From Hyphomicrobium sp. (GTDB taxonomy: Bacteria > Pseudomonadota > Alphaproteobacteria > Rhizobiales > Hyphomicrobiaceae), in the NCBI GenBank assembly GCA_003987725.1, contig RXJH01000011.1:64930-128929 (forward strand): a DNA stretch of 64,000 nt. Reading direction: 5' to 3'. Below the pieces are notes generated by a model that made no database searches, had not been told where the DNA came from, and saw only the letters and a list, made by a program, of their open reading frames with translations. Numbering within the stretch: position 1 is the first letter of the stretch; each line of letters starts with the position of its first letter. Shown here piece by piece: positions 27,797-35,018 of the stretch. The position numbers were made by a program, and so were the translations under genes.

Positions 27797-28120
27797 ATGA
27801 TGATTCGAGCCGCGACGACAGACCCATTTTCGTTGAGCGATGCCGCTGCGCTGGTCGGCGGGCTGCTCGTCGTCGGGGTTTTGGTTTTCTGCGTTTCGAT
27901 ATGCGCAGAAGACTCGCCGATTTCGAATTTTCTGCACCGGACACAGACGGAGGCGGATGCATCGCGCTTCAACGCGCTCTTGAGTGCGCTCAATGGGCCG
28001 CAACAGGCCTCAAAACCGAATTCGAAATACGCGGCTTCCCATGCAAGCGCGCCGGCGGCGGACGCGAGTATTTCGCCCGGACGACGGCGCGAAGAGATCA
28101 GGCTTTCGGATAAGGACTGA
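27797..28120 (+). CDS. Small single-TM protein, 107 aa
   Basis: Unknown. GGAGG lies about 12 bases before the ATG. One TM helix sits at about 18-36 (AALVGGLLVVGVLVFCVSI), followed by a polar, Ala/Ser-rich cytoplasmic or periplasmic tail with a charged C-terminus. An in-frame extension upstream to 27530 has no ribosome-binding site and looks non-coding. A minus-strand frame covers the same bases, so the call is moderate. Confidence 0.5.
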   Translation: MMIRAATTDPFSLSDAAALVGGLLVVGVLVFCVSICAEDSPISNFLHRTQTEADASRFNALLSALNGPQQASKPNSKYAASHASAPAADASISPGRRREEIRLSDKD

Positions 28121-28232
28121 CGTCAAAGCTCAGCCAGTAAAGCGCCACCATGAGCAGAGGCTGAGAGCTTGCGCATGTTGGCGATAGAGGGGCGGTCCCG
28201 CCGCCGCCCCATTCGTCAAACCAACGTCTGCA

Positions 28233-28544
28233 TCACATTTTGCAGATGGTCGCTTGTGCGTGACAGGTCGACATGACGCCGTCTTGCGAGCAGCGGTACT
28301 TGCGAGGGCCGAAGGAATAGCCCGGTGTGCCGCCGCCGGTCACCCAGACCATAAACACGCCCATGTCGGTCTGCTGAAGAAGCGATTCATCAGCAAGGAA
28401 TTTCGCGTTGGTTTCGCCAAGGGGGGATGATCCCAGCGAAGCCTTTTTGAAGCATTCCCTGGCATCGGCGGGGGCTGAGGCGAAGGCTGCGGCCGCCAGT
28501 AGAGCCAGTGTCAAACCGGTCATCTGGCCAGAAAACTTGCGCAT
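28233..28544 (-). CDS. Small exported protein, 103 aa
   Basis: Unknown secreted protein. The ATG at 28544 has GGGAGGG eight bases upstream and begins a signal peptide ending APADA (about residue 28); the longer in-frame start at 28613 is not needed. The mature part has four Cys and a Gly-rich turn (VTGGGTPGYSFGPRKYRC). No family recognised. Confidence 0.68.
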   Translation of the reverse strand: MRKFSGQMTGLTLALLAAAAFASAPADARECFKKASLGSSPLGETNAKFLADESLLQQTDMGVFMVWVTGGGTPGYSFGPRKYRCSQDGVMSTCHAQATICKM

Positions 28545-28792
28545 TGAATTCCCTCCCAGTGGTTGGTGTGAGATAGCGGAGAAACCGTGCCACGTCTTGA
28601 AAACGGCAAGCATGAAAAATCGACAAAGAAGCGCAGATTCCGGTGGGATCGCGTCGTCGATACATCACATCGCGCGCTGCGCTTCGCTTGCGGGCTAAGC
28701 TATTCGCGGTATTATCCGAATCCAGTATATCCGCCTCCGGAGAAATCTTTCGGCTAGGGGGAAGGCGTTCATGAGCAGGGGGCGGAGCGCAA

Positions 28793-29041
28793 ATGCCTCG
28801 TTCGTTTAGAAGTCATCGTAGAGGCGATATTCTCATCGGCCAGCGTATAAGGCTTTTCCGCCATGCTTCGGGCATTTCGGCTGAAGAAATGGCGCGCGTT
28901 TCCGGGCTTGATATCGGCGAATATGCAAGCTGCGAGTTGGGCGAGGCCCGCTTCAAGACAGCCGAACTCTATGAAATCGGGAAGGCGCTGAAGGTCCGAT
29001 TGACGGACATCGTCGGTGTCATCGGTAGCACCGTCGATTAG
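28793..29041 (+). CDS. Small XRE-family helix-turn-helix regulator
   Basis: 82-aa single-domain DNA-binding protein. The whole length is a Cro/C1-type HTH: IGQRIRLFRHASGISAEEMARVSGLDIGEYASCELGEARFKTAELYEIGKAL, matching helices 1-5. GGAG precedes the ATG. Its last bases overlap the end of the convergent 63-aa gene by four. Targets are unknown; it lies just beyond the quorum-sensing locus. Confidence 0.8.
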   Translation: MPRSFRSHRRGDILIGQRIRLFRHASGISAEEMARVSGLDIGEYASCELGEARFKTAELYEIGKALKVRLTDIVGVIGSTVD

Positions 29042-29229
29042 TCGTCTGGCGGCAGGCGGTCGATGAGATCAGCGAACTGCTGAAGGCGCGTGCCGAGTTC
29101 CTTCGTGATATTGCTTTGTCCGCGACGCTGCGACGTGTCCATCGCATCGCGAATGGCATCGATGACGCGGCATAGGTGGATGACCAGTTCGTCGGGCTGA
29201 TCGTACTGAATGAGAAATTGGCGCTTCAT
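29038..29229 (-). CDS. Small hypothetical protein at the end of the luxI-P450 operon, 63 aa
   Basis: Helical soluble protein beginning MKRQFLIQYD, with a predicted four-turn amphipathic pattern through DAIRDAMDTSQRR to FADLIDRLPPDD. It begins 22 bases after the P450 stop on the same strand, so it is probably the third gene of that transcript. The ribosome-binding site is weak. No family recognised. Confidence 0.55.
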   Translation of the reverse strand: MKRQFLIQYDQPDELVIHLCRVIDAIRDAMDTSQRRGQSNITKELGTRLQQFADLIDRLPPDD

Positions 29230-29250
29230 GCAAAGTGCTTTTCGAAAATT

Positions 29251-30570
29251 TCAGGAGGCGGCGCGGACCTGCATCGGCTCTTCGGGAAGCGCGATGCTTT
29301 TCTCCCATGGCTCACGTACCTTGAGCGACAGGCGGATATCCGGGGGAACGAGCGTGACAGAGGGTGTCGGCAGTGGCGCGGGAACAGCGCTTTTGACCGA
29401 GATCGAAAATGCCGCCGCCATTTCCAGGGCAAGGAGCTGCAACTCGAGGTTCGCCAATCCCATGCCGATGCAAACGCGCGGTCCGGCGCCGAACGGGAGG
29501 TAGGCTTTGCCGGTGAAATTGCGCGTCAGGTCGAACTTGTGGGGTTCGCTCCAGTAATGCTCGTCGCGGTGTAATTGCCATGGGCAGAAGATCAGCGAGT
29601 CCCCGGTCTTCAGCGGAATATTGCGGACGGTGATGTCGGTTCGGACGTCGCGCGAGAACCAGTGCGCCGAAGGGTAGAGCCGCAAGACTTCGCGGACGAA
29701 GGCGAGGCTCTTCGATGCGCGCGGCAGGATGTCGGGCCGCAACTCGCCCGCGTCGTCCGAGGAGGCTTCGGCTTCCTCGGCGAGTTCGTCAGCAAGACCG
29801 GGCACCGTGCCCAGGTAATAGAGAATCCAAGCCGCGGCAGAACCTGTCGTGTGATGTCCGGCAAGCAACATTGTCACAATCTCGTCGCGGATCTCGACGT
29901 CGGTCAGGCCGAGATTGATCAGGGCGCCGACGGCAGTCGACGATGCGGCCTGGGCACGGACCCTCGCCACGACGGCGTCGATCATGCGCCGCGCCAATTC
30001 CCGTTTGCGCCAGCGCGCGCGGGCTTTCCAGGGTGGAAGCGGCAGGACGCGGAACAAGTCGTCCGCCAGGTCGGACTCGACGAGCCGGACAGCTTCGACG
30101 ATCGCTCGCTCGTCGCCGCGGGACAGCACGTCCTTACCGAACATGGCGATGCAGATCATGCGAAGCGCCAGGGGTGCGGTGAGGTCGTGAGCGGAGACTT
30201 CCGATTGTCTCGAGGCGTAAATCGCTGTCTCGCGTATGGCAGACGACATTTCCGGGACGAACCGCTGGGCAACACCTTTTGCGAAGACGGAGTGAAGCAC
30301 GGCGCGGCGCTTTCGGTTTTCCTCGCCGTTGAGCGTCAGCGTGCTCTGGCCCACGACCGGGCGGAGCTTGCTTACGAACCGTCCCTTGTCGACCAGGACT
30401 TCATCGGCCTTCAACAGATGCCTGACGAGGTCAGGATCGGTTACCAACCAAATAGGTTTCGGCCCAAGATGGAGCCTCACCAGTGGATCGATCGCCGATT
30501 CCGCCTGAGTCAGGAAGAACTTCAGCGGGTCCCGATTGAACGACCTCAGGTCTGAAAACCAGTGTTTCAT
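29251..30570 (-). CDS. Cytochrome P450
   Basis: Soluble bacterial P450 monooxygenase, 439 aa. The ATG at 30570 (MKHWFSDLRSF) gives a normal-length N-terminus; the frame stays open upstream but only because it runs under the luxI-type gene. Motifs: heme-binding FGAGPRVCIG with the axial Cys; ExxR as EVLR in the K helix; I-helix AGHHTT. In that I-helix the usual acid of the acid-alcohol pair is His, as in CYP51 enzymes. No ferredoxin or reductase gene is nearby, so redox partners are encoded elsewhere. It overlaps the upstream LuxI-type synthase gene by 140 bases in another frame, implying coupled expression. It may act on the acyl-homoserine lactone or on a metabolite made under quorum control; that is inference. 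Confidence 0.92.
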   Translation of the reverse strand: MKHWFSDLRSFNRDPLKFFLTQAESAIDPLVRLHLGPKPIWLVTDPDLVRHLLKADEVLVDKGRFVSKLRPVVGQSTLTLNGEENRKRRAVLHSVFAKGVAQRFVPEMSSAIRETAIYASRQSEVSAHDLTAPLALRMICIAMFGKDVLSRGDERAIVEAVRLVESDLADDLFRVLPLPPWKARARWRKRELARRMIDAVVARVRAQAASSTAVGALINLGLTDVEIRDEIVTMLLAGHHTTGSAAAWILYYLGTVPGLADELAEEAEASSDDAGELRPDILPRASKSLAFVREVLRLYPSAHWFSRDVRTDITVRNIPLKTGDSLIFCPWQLHRDEHYWSEPHKFDLTRNFTGKAYLPFGAGPRVCIGMGLANLELQLLALEMAAAFSISVKSAVPAPLPTPSVTLVPPDIRLSLKVREPWEKSIALPEEPMQVRAAS

Positions 30571-31183
30571 CGATGATCTCAACTGTTTGGAGGAGATCCA
30601 TGAGAGCTTCGTAGCCTTCGCCGCCCTGCTCCTGGATAGGTATTTCGCCGGCAACCGCCGTGAGCCTTCGGCCCTTCCGGTCGTTCCCGATGTACTGGGG
30701 AGATCCGTAGCGGCGCGTCTTGATGCCGATCTGCCGGAGCAAGCGTTCATGGCAGAGGTCGACGAGCGCCACCAAAGCCTTGGCACCGCGCTGGCGCGCG
30801 AGATGAAGCATTACCGCATAGGTCACACCGGCGATATTCAGGTCCGGCGGATGGACGCCCAGCCGGCTGATTTCCCACATATCCGGCGCTCTGGGATACG
30901 GGCGCTCGGTGGCAAGTTGCGGGAATACCGAAAGGGCTAGGTATTCGTGATCGCAGCGTATTGCCCGGAATCCGCTGATGAGTTTCGCGTCGGCATAGAT
31001 GGCGCAATAGGTCGCGGTGGCCCCGTCGAATTGGTCAATCTCAAGGTTACCGAATACGGGTAAGTCCCACTGCAACGTATCGACGAAGAGCTTTCGTCGG
31101 AATTCCTGAAATTCGGTCACGAGTGCGGAATTGCTCTGGACATCGCAAAGTTTCGCAACCAGTCTCGGTCTTTGGGAACTCAT
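30431..31183 (-). CDS. LuxI-type acyl-homoserine lactone synthase
   Basis: Autoinducer synthase of about 250 aa. All invariant LuxI residues are present, counted from the ATG at 31183: Arg29, Phe33 and Trp39 (FRRKLFVDTLQW), Asp50 and Asp53 (EIDQFD), Arg in ISGFRAIR, and Glu and Arg in WEISRLG. The ATG at 31183 is chosen over an in-frame TTG at 31237; neither has a good ribosome-binding site. The family is usually 200-220 aa, and here the C-terminus is about 35 residues longer. That extra tail is the part that overlaps the P450 gene. The gene is divergent from a LuxR-family regulator 123 bases away. The signal's acyl or aryl group cannot be told from sequence. Confidence 0.92.
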   Translation of the reverse strand: MSSQRPRLVAKLCDVQSNSALVTEFQEFRRKLFVDTLQWDLPVFGNLEIDQFDGATATYCAIYADAKLISGFRAIRCDHEYLALSVFPQLATERPYPRAPDMWEISRLGVHPPDLNIAGVTYAVMLHLARQRGAKALVALVDLCHERLLRQIGIKTRRYGSPQYIGNDRKGRRLTAVAGEIPIQEQGGEGYEALMDLLQTVEIIDETLVFRPEVVQSGPAEVLPDSGGIGDRSTGEAPSWAETYLVGNRS

Positions 31184-31306
31184 GGCCACTACTGTGCGCA
31201 AAGTTTCGACCTCATCGGTGCTCGGTGTGTACGGCAATTTCGATGGGGAACTTTTTCGCGAGATGACTTGCTTGGGAAATCCCCTGAAAGGGGGAGAGTC
31301 TGCGAA

Positions 31307-32080
31307 ATGAACGTGGAAGAGGCGATTACCGCGGTCGAAGCTTCAAGCGACCTCGATGAACTCAGAGATACTTTGCAGAAGATTGCGGAGGACTACGGGT
31401 TCGCGTCGTTTAATTTTCTCGATGTCGGGAATCCGCATCAGGATGTTCCGTTTTATATGGGAACAACAGGCGAAGCCTGGGAGAGCGACTACAAGTCGAA
31501 CAAGTTCGTTCATGTCGATCATTGCGTGAAATTCGCGCGGCGGACGAATACGCCATTTTCGTGGGACGAGGTGCCGCTGCCGAGCGTGTCGAGCGGGCCG
31601 AAGCCGGGCGCATACAAGATCATGGAGGCCGCGCAGGACCACGGGTTCAAGAACGGTGTCGTGGTTCCGTTTCACTATCGTGATCGTCTCGGCCGCATGA
31701 ATTCGAGCCTCTGCTCCTTCTATTGGAAGGACACGATCAGCCGCTTCCGCTTCATGATCCTGCGGAAGAAGATCGATCTGCATGTGGTGCTGGTCTACTG
31801 GGTTCAGCGCGCGGTCGATCTGATTGCTGAAAAACATAGAGACGATCCCAACAGGGTGCTCGCGCCGGAATCTGTTTCAAGCGTGCCTCTGAGCGACCGC
31901 GAGCGCGACGTGCTGGCGTGGGCGGGCCGGGGCAAGACCGTTTTGGAGACGGCTGAAATTCTGGGACTGAGCGAAGAGACGATCAAAAGCCATCTGCGGA
32001 ATTCCATGCGGAAGCTTGGGGCCGCTAACAAAACGCATGCCGCTGTTCGTGCTCTCTATCTTGGACTGATCGATTACTGA
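31307..32080 (+). CDS. LuxR-family quorum-sensing regulator
   Basis: 257-aa transcription factor. The ATG at 31307 follows GGGGGAG by ten bases; a longer in-frame start at 31172 would run into the luxI-type gene. The N-terminal autoinducer-binding domain (about 5-165) has W-x3-Y (WESDY), Asp in VDHC and Trp in PFSWDEV. The Pro that usually follows the Asp is His here, suggesting an altered ligand pocket. The C-terminal LuxR HTH spans about 190-255 (LSDRERDVLAWAGRG, then AEILGLSEETIKSHLRNSMRKL). It is divergent from the synthase and 28 bases upstream of an outer-membrane channel gene, probably in the same operon. I could not find a convincing lux box. Confidence 0.93.
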   Translation: MNVEEAITAVEASSDLDELRDTLQKIAEDYGFASFNFLDVGNPHQDVPFYMGTTGEAWESDYKSNKFVHVDHCVKFARRTNTPFSWDEVPLPSVSSGPKPGAYKIMEAAQDHGFKNGVVVPFHYRDRLGRMNSSLCSFYWKDTISRFRFMILRKKIDLHVVLVYWVQRAVDLIAEKHRDDPNRVLAPESVSSVPLSDRERDVLAWAGRGKTVLETAEILGLSEETIKSHLRNSMRKLGAANKTHAAVRALYLGLIDY

Positions 32081-32108
32081 GGTTGATATCGTAGCGGGGG
32101 GAGCGGGA

Positions 32109-33050
32109 ATGCTCGGTAGCCGGAGATGTCTCTATCGCGTGTGTCGATTGCGTAGAAACATTGCCCTTGCGGCGGCAGTCTGTGCTTTTCCCCTGTTCCC
32201 AATTCCCGAAGCTCGCGCAGCCGAGGGCGGGCTCACCAACTACGTTCCCGGTTACTACGGAGACTTCGCGGTGGCGGTCGCACCTCAGAAGGGTCTGTAC
32301 GTCTACGGAACTGCCTACAGTTACCAGGCGAAGTTGAAAGGCCCCGCCGTTCCCGACACGGTGTCCGCCAGCGCCATGCTTTATCTCGGTGGTTTCCAGT
32401 ACGTCACCGATTACAAGTTTCTGGGCGCGACCTACGCGTTCGGCTCGTATACGACTTTCCTCGACGCCAACACCGGAGCCAAGGCGCCTCCGTTCGATCT
32501 CGATGCGAGCGTTAGCAACCGCGGCGACACCAGTATCTCACCGCTCGTTCTCTATTGGGCGTTTGGAAACTTCTACGTCAGCGCTTATCAATCGATCATC
32601 ATGCCGACAGGCGCCTACCGCGACGGCGCAGCGCTCAATTCCAGCCGAAATTACTTCAGCTTCGATTCCGTCGTCGCAATGACCTGGCTCGACCAGAAGC
32701 AGGGCTATGAAATTTCGCTCGTGCCTGGCATCATGTTCAATACGGAAAATCCGTCTACGCATTACCGAACGGGCAATGAGTTCCATCTCGATGGCATGCT
32801 CAACAAATATTTCTCGCAGAGCTTTGCCGTCGGATTGCACGGGTACTTCTATTCGCAATTCACGGACGACAGCGGTGCGGGAGCGCCGGACATCCAGAGC
32901 TCATCGGCTGGCATCGGGCCGGCGCTGCTCTGGAACACGACCTCCATAGGCGTTCCCGGCAAGATCGTCGGGAAATGGTTGCACGAGATCGACGCGACCA
33001 ATCGTTTTCAAGGCGATATTTTAAGCGTGACGGCCGCACTCAAATTCTAG
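32109..33050 (+). CDS. Outer-membrane transport protein (MetA-pathway phenol-degradation family)
   Basis: 313-aa predicted outer-membrane beta-barrel with a signal peptide (ending ARAAE, about residue 38), alternating aromatic beta strands and a terminal Phe. The GGLTNYVPGYYGDFAVAV opening and the spacing of strands fit the Phenol_MetA_deg (PF13557) family, which is proposed to move hydrophobic compounds. A GGGGGGAG ribosome-binding site precedes the ATG, 28 bases after luxR, so the channel is probably co-expressed with the regulator. It could export or import the signal or the P450 product (inference). Confidence 0.82.
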   Translation: MLGSRRCLYRVCRLRRNIALAAAVCAFPLFPIPEARAAEGGLTNYVPGYYGDFAVAVAPQKGLYVYGTAYSYQAKLKGPAVPDTVSASAMLYLGGFQYVTDYKFLGATYAFGSYTTFLDANTGAKAPPFDLDASVSNRGDTSISPLVLYWAFGNFYVSAYQSIIMPTGAYRDGAALNSSRNYFSFDSVVAMTWLDQKQGYEISLVPGIMFNTENPSTHYRTGNEFHLDGMLNKYFSQSFAVGLHGYFYSQFTDDSGAGAPDIQSSSAGIGPALLWNTTSIGVPGKIVGKWLHEIDATNRFQGDILSVTAALKF

Positions 33051-33077
33051 CCGGAAGGCGCGAATGGAGAATTCGGC

Positions 33078-33692
33078 CTAATTGTCTCCGTCGTCGATCT
33101 TGGCCAGATCGCGTGCCTGCGTGGTGGTTCGCTTTTTTACGGGCTGTTTCGCCACGACGTCGGCAAAGACGCGACTGATCTCATTTCCCAAGTCCGCCAA
33201 ATCGATGAAATGATCGGCCTGCCGGCGGAGTTCGTCGGAGATCATCGGTGAATCGGTTCGGAGGGTGGAAACGACTGTGATGCGTTTTCCCAATTCCTGA
33301 AGCGCGGCGACGAGACTTCGAAGATTGCCGTCACCGGAAAAGATGATGATATGATCGAGCTGGTTCGCCATTCGCATGGCGTCGACGGCCAATTCGACGT
33401 CCATGTTTCCTTTGAACTTCTTTCGGCCTCCGGCATCCGTCAATTCCTTCATAGGTTTCGTAATGACAGAATAGCCGTTGTAATCGAGCCAATCGACCAA
33501 CGGACGTGTTGCGAAGTATTCGGGTTCCTCGGGGATCGCCGTGTAGTAATGCGCTCTGACGAGCCGGACTTTGCTTCGAAACAGGTCGAGGAGCCGACGG
33601 TAGTCGATGTCAAATCCCAACGACTTTGCAGTGGCGTGAAAATTCGCTCCGTCGATCAGGAGCAGAGTTCGTTCATTCGGGTAAAGCTTCAT
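33078..33692 (-). CDS. NYN-domain (LabA/DUF88-like) protein
   Basis: 204-aa PIN-like nuclease-fold protein. Conserved acidic residues lie in LLLIDGANFHA, GNMDVELAVDAM and IIIFSGDGNLRSLV, the standard NYN active-site set, so RNase activity is likely but unproven. A short basic tail follows (KKRTTTQARDLAK). It is transcribed alone and converges with the quorum-sensing channel gene. Confidence 0.88.
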   Translation of the reverse strand: MKLYPNERTLLLIDGANFHATAKSLGFDIDYRRLLDLFRSKVRLVRAHYYTAIPEEPEYFATRPLVDWLDYNGYSVITKPMKELTDAGGRKKFKGNMDVELAVDAMRMANQLDHIIIFSGDGNLRSLVAALQELGKRITVVSTLRTDSPMISDELRRQADHFIDLADLGNEISRVFADVVAKQPVKKRTTTQARDLAKIDDGDN

Positions 33693-33979
33693 CTCTCGGC
33701 CTGGCGCGGGCTAATTTTTTTGATCTAAGAAATCATTCTCTACGGCAAAATGGTAGAAGCCGTCAGGGGAATTTGATGTGCTTCTGCAATCTTCGCAGTT
33801 ATGCGCGGAGATTGCGGCGTTCTTGTCGAGAACAGCGCTCGTTTGCAGCCCGCGGCGGAATTTTTTTTGCAGCTGTCGAGTTCTTGCAGCTGCGAACTTG
33901 CAGCCGAACCGTCTGCTGGACTTTGTTCGCGATGGCTTCGCGTTATTTCCCAGCCCCGCCTTCTCGTCGGTCCAAACAA
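33693..33979. other. Intergenic region
   Basis: Bases between the NYN gene start and the terminator at 33980. It holds the NYN promoter region. Several short open frames with low-complexity translations are not supported. A TTGCAGCTG-type sequence is repeated near 33840-33900. Confidence 0.4.
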
Positions 33980-34012
33980 AAAAGGGCCCGCAGTGGCGGG
34001 CCCTTTTCCTGA
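33975..34012 (-). terminator. Rho-independent terminator
   Basis: 12-bp perfect stem (AAAAGGGCCCGC / GCGGGCCCTTTT; 33980-33991 and 33996-34007) with loop AGTG. Read on the minus strand it is followed by TTTTTTGTTT-type sequence, and it lies 20 bases beyond the stop of the 34027 gene. Confidence 0.9.
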
Positions 34013-34026
34013 TTTAGATGATGGTC

Positions 34027-34377
34027 TTACGGCTTCGGCGCGTTCGGGGGGGTAGTGTTGGTTTCCGGCGTCTTCGCGGCAGGCATCTCCTGCGCAGGCT
34101 GGGCGCTCGGGGTCGTCGTCGTGCCGCTGGTGCCGGTCGAAGCGCCCGTCGACGAGCTATTGTCGGGTTGGGCTGCCGGGGTCGTGGTGGTTCCGGCCGT
34201 GTTCGTTGCCGGGTGATTCAAATCGGCGACGTTGCGTGTGTGGTCGTAGTAATACCAAGCACCAAAGGCGACTGCCGCCAGGATGATGAGGCCCGCGATC
34301 CACGATCCCGTCGAGGTTCCGACGTCGTCTTGGCCGAGGTTGCGCTCGCGACCGGAGCGAGGATCTTCATAGGTCAT
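34027..34377 (-). CDS. Small single-TM protein with Thr/Pro-rich tail, 116 aa
   Basis: Unknown membrane protein. The ATG at 34377 has GGAGG eight bases upstream; a longer in-frame start at 34479 lacks one. A cytoplasmic N-terminus (YEDPRSGRERNLGQDD) precedes a TM helix (WIAGLIILAAVAFGAWYYY), then an extracytoplasmic Thr/Ser/Pro/Ala low-complexity tail. Similar small proteins are common in Hyphomicrobium-like genomes, in my recollection, with no known role. Confidence 0.75.
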   Translation of the reverse strand: MTYEDPRSGRERNLGQDDVGTSTGSWIAGLIILAAVAFGAWYYYDHTRNVADLNHPATNTAGTTTTPAAQPDNSSSTGASTGTSGTTTTPSAQPAQEMPAAKTPETNTTPPNAPKP

Positions 34378-34754
34378 ATCGTTTCCTCCAAATTGCTTCG
34401 ATGAAGGAACGAAACGAGCGCGATTCGGTTCCTGCCGGTTCTCTCCGCCGGCCCGCCTCAGCCCGCCTTTGCCGGTCACGAATGATTGCTATCCTTTGCC
34501 AAAGCGGCCGATTTCCTCCGCGTGAGTTGAATGATCAACATCTGTGCAGTCCGGTCCGCCGTTGCATAGATTTCAGTCCAAATGCTCCGTACGCCATTTT
34601 GGTCGTCACCCGTCCCATGAACGCGCATTCTGCCTAGTTTCAAGGCCTTGACTGATTTTTGGTCAGGCTGGCACGATTTTTGTTTCATTTCTTGGCGGGC
34701 CCTGCTCGTGCGCTGGGCCCGGTCGCCTCCACGACATCTGAAACCGGGGGGCCA
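34378..34754. other. Intergenic region
   Basis: About 380 bases between the single-TM gene and the glnK-like relic. No gene is supported. The stretch TTGACT...TTGGTCAG near 34645-34665 could be part of an amtB promoter, but I cannot assign a sigma-54 site. Confidence 0.4.
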
Positions 34755-34919
34755 ATGAAAACGATCTCAGTTGTTCTGAAGCCGCTCAAGCGTCAGGAAC
34801 TCAGCGAAGCGCCGACTGATCTCGGCGTGGCTCGTGGAAGCGTTTCCCGGCGTACTTTTCTCGAAAATTCAGATTTGCAATTTTTGCGATCGACGCTCCT
34901 CACCGACCGCTGGAAGTGA
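34755..34919 (+). pseudogene. Decayed glnK (PII protein) remnant
   Basis: A 54-codon frame starting MKTISVVLKPLKRQELSEA and continuing through DLGVARGSV. This matches the PII N-terminus pattern (MKxIxxxIKPFKxxEvxeAL...lGVxGxtV) in about its first 32 residues, with KP, E and GV at the expected spacing. The rest of PII, including the T-loop, is missing; a shifted frame reads RPLEVKIRI, which resembles the FLPKVKI strand that normally follows the T-loop. It sits about 100 bases before amtB, exactly where glnK normally lies. The expected length is 112 aa. I interpret it as a truncated, frameshifted glnK; a short functional peptide cannot be excluded. GGGGGG precedes the ATG. Confidence 0.55.
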
Positions 34920-35018
34920 AGATTCGCATACCGAACGCGTGCGGATGATTTGCGCACGATAAGCATACTTACCTGCAATTGCGATCCCATTCGAATTCGA
35001 TCACAGGAGATTCAGGCG

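Noticed and set aside
31184-31306. lux box between the LuxI and LuxR genes
   Set aside because: A LuxR-dependent operator is expected here, but no dyad matching the usual 18-20 base lux box was found. Only a short CCCCT/AGGGG hairpin overlaps the luxR ribosome-binding site.
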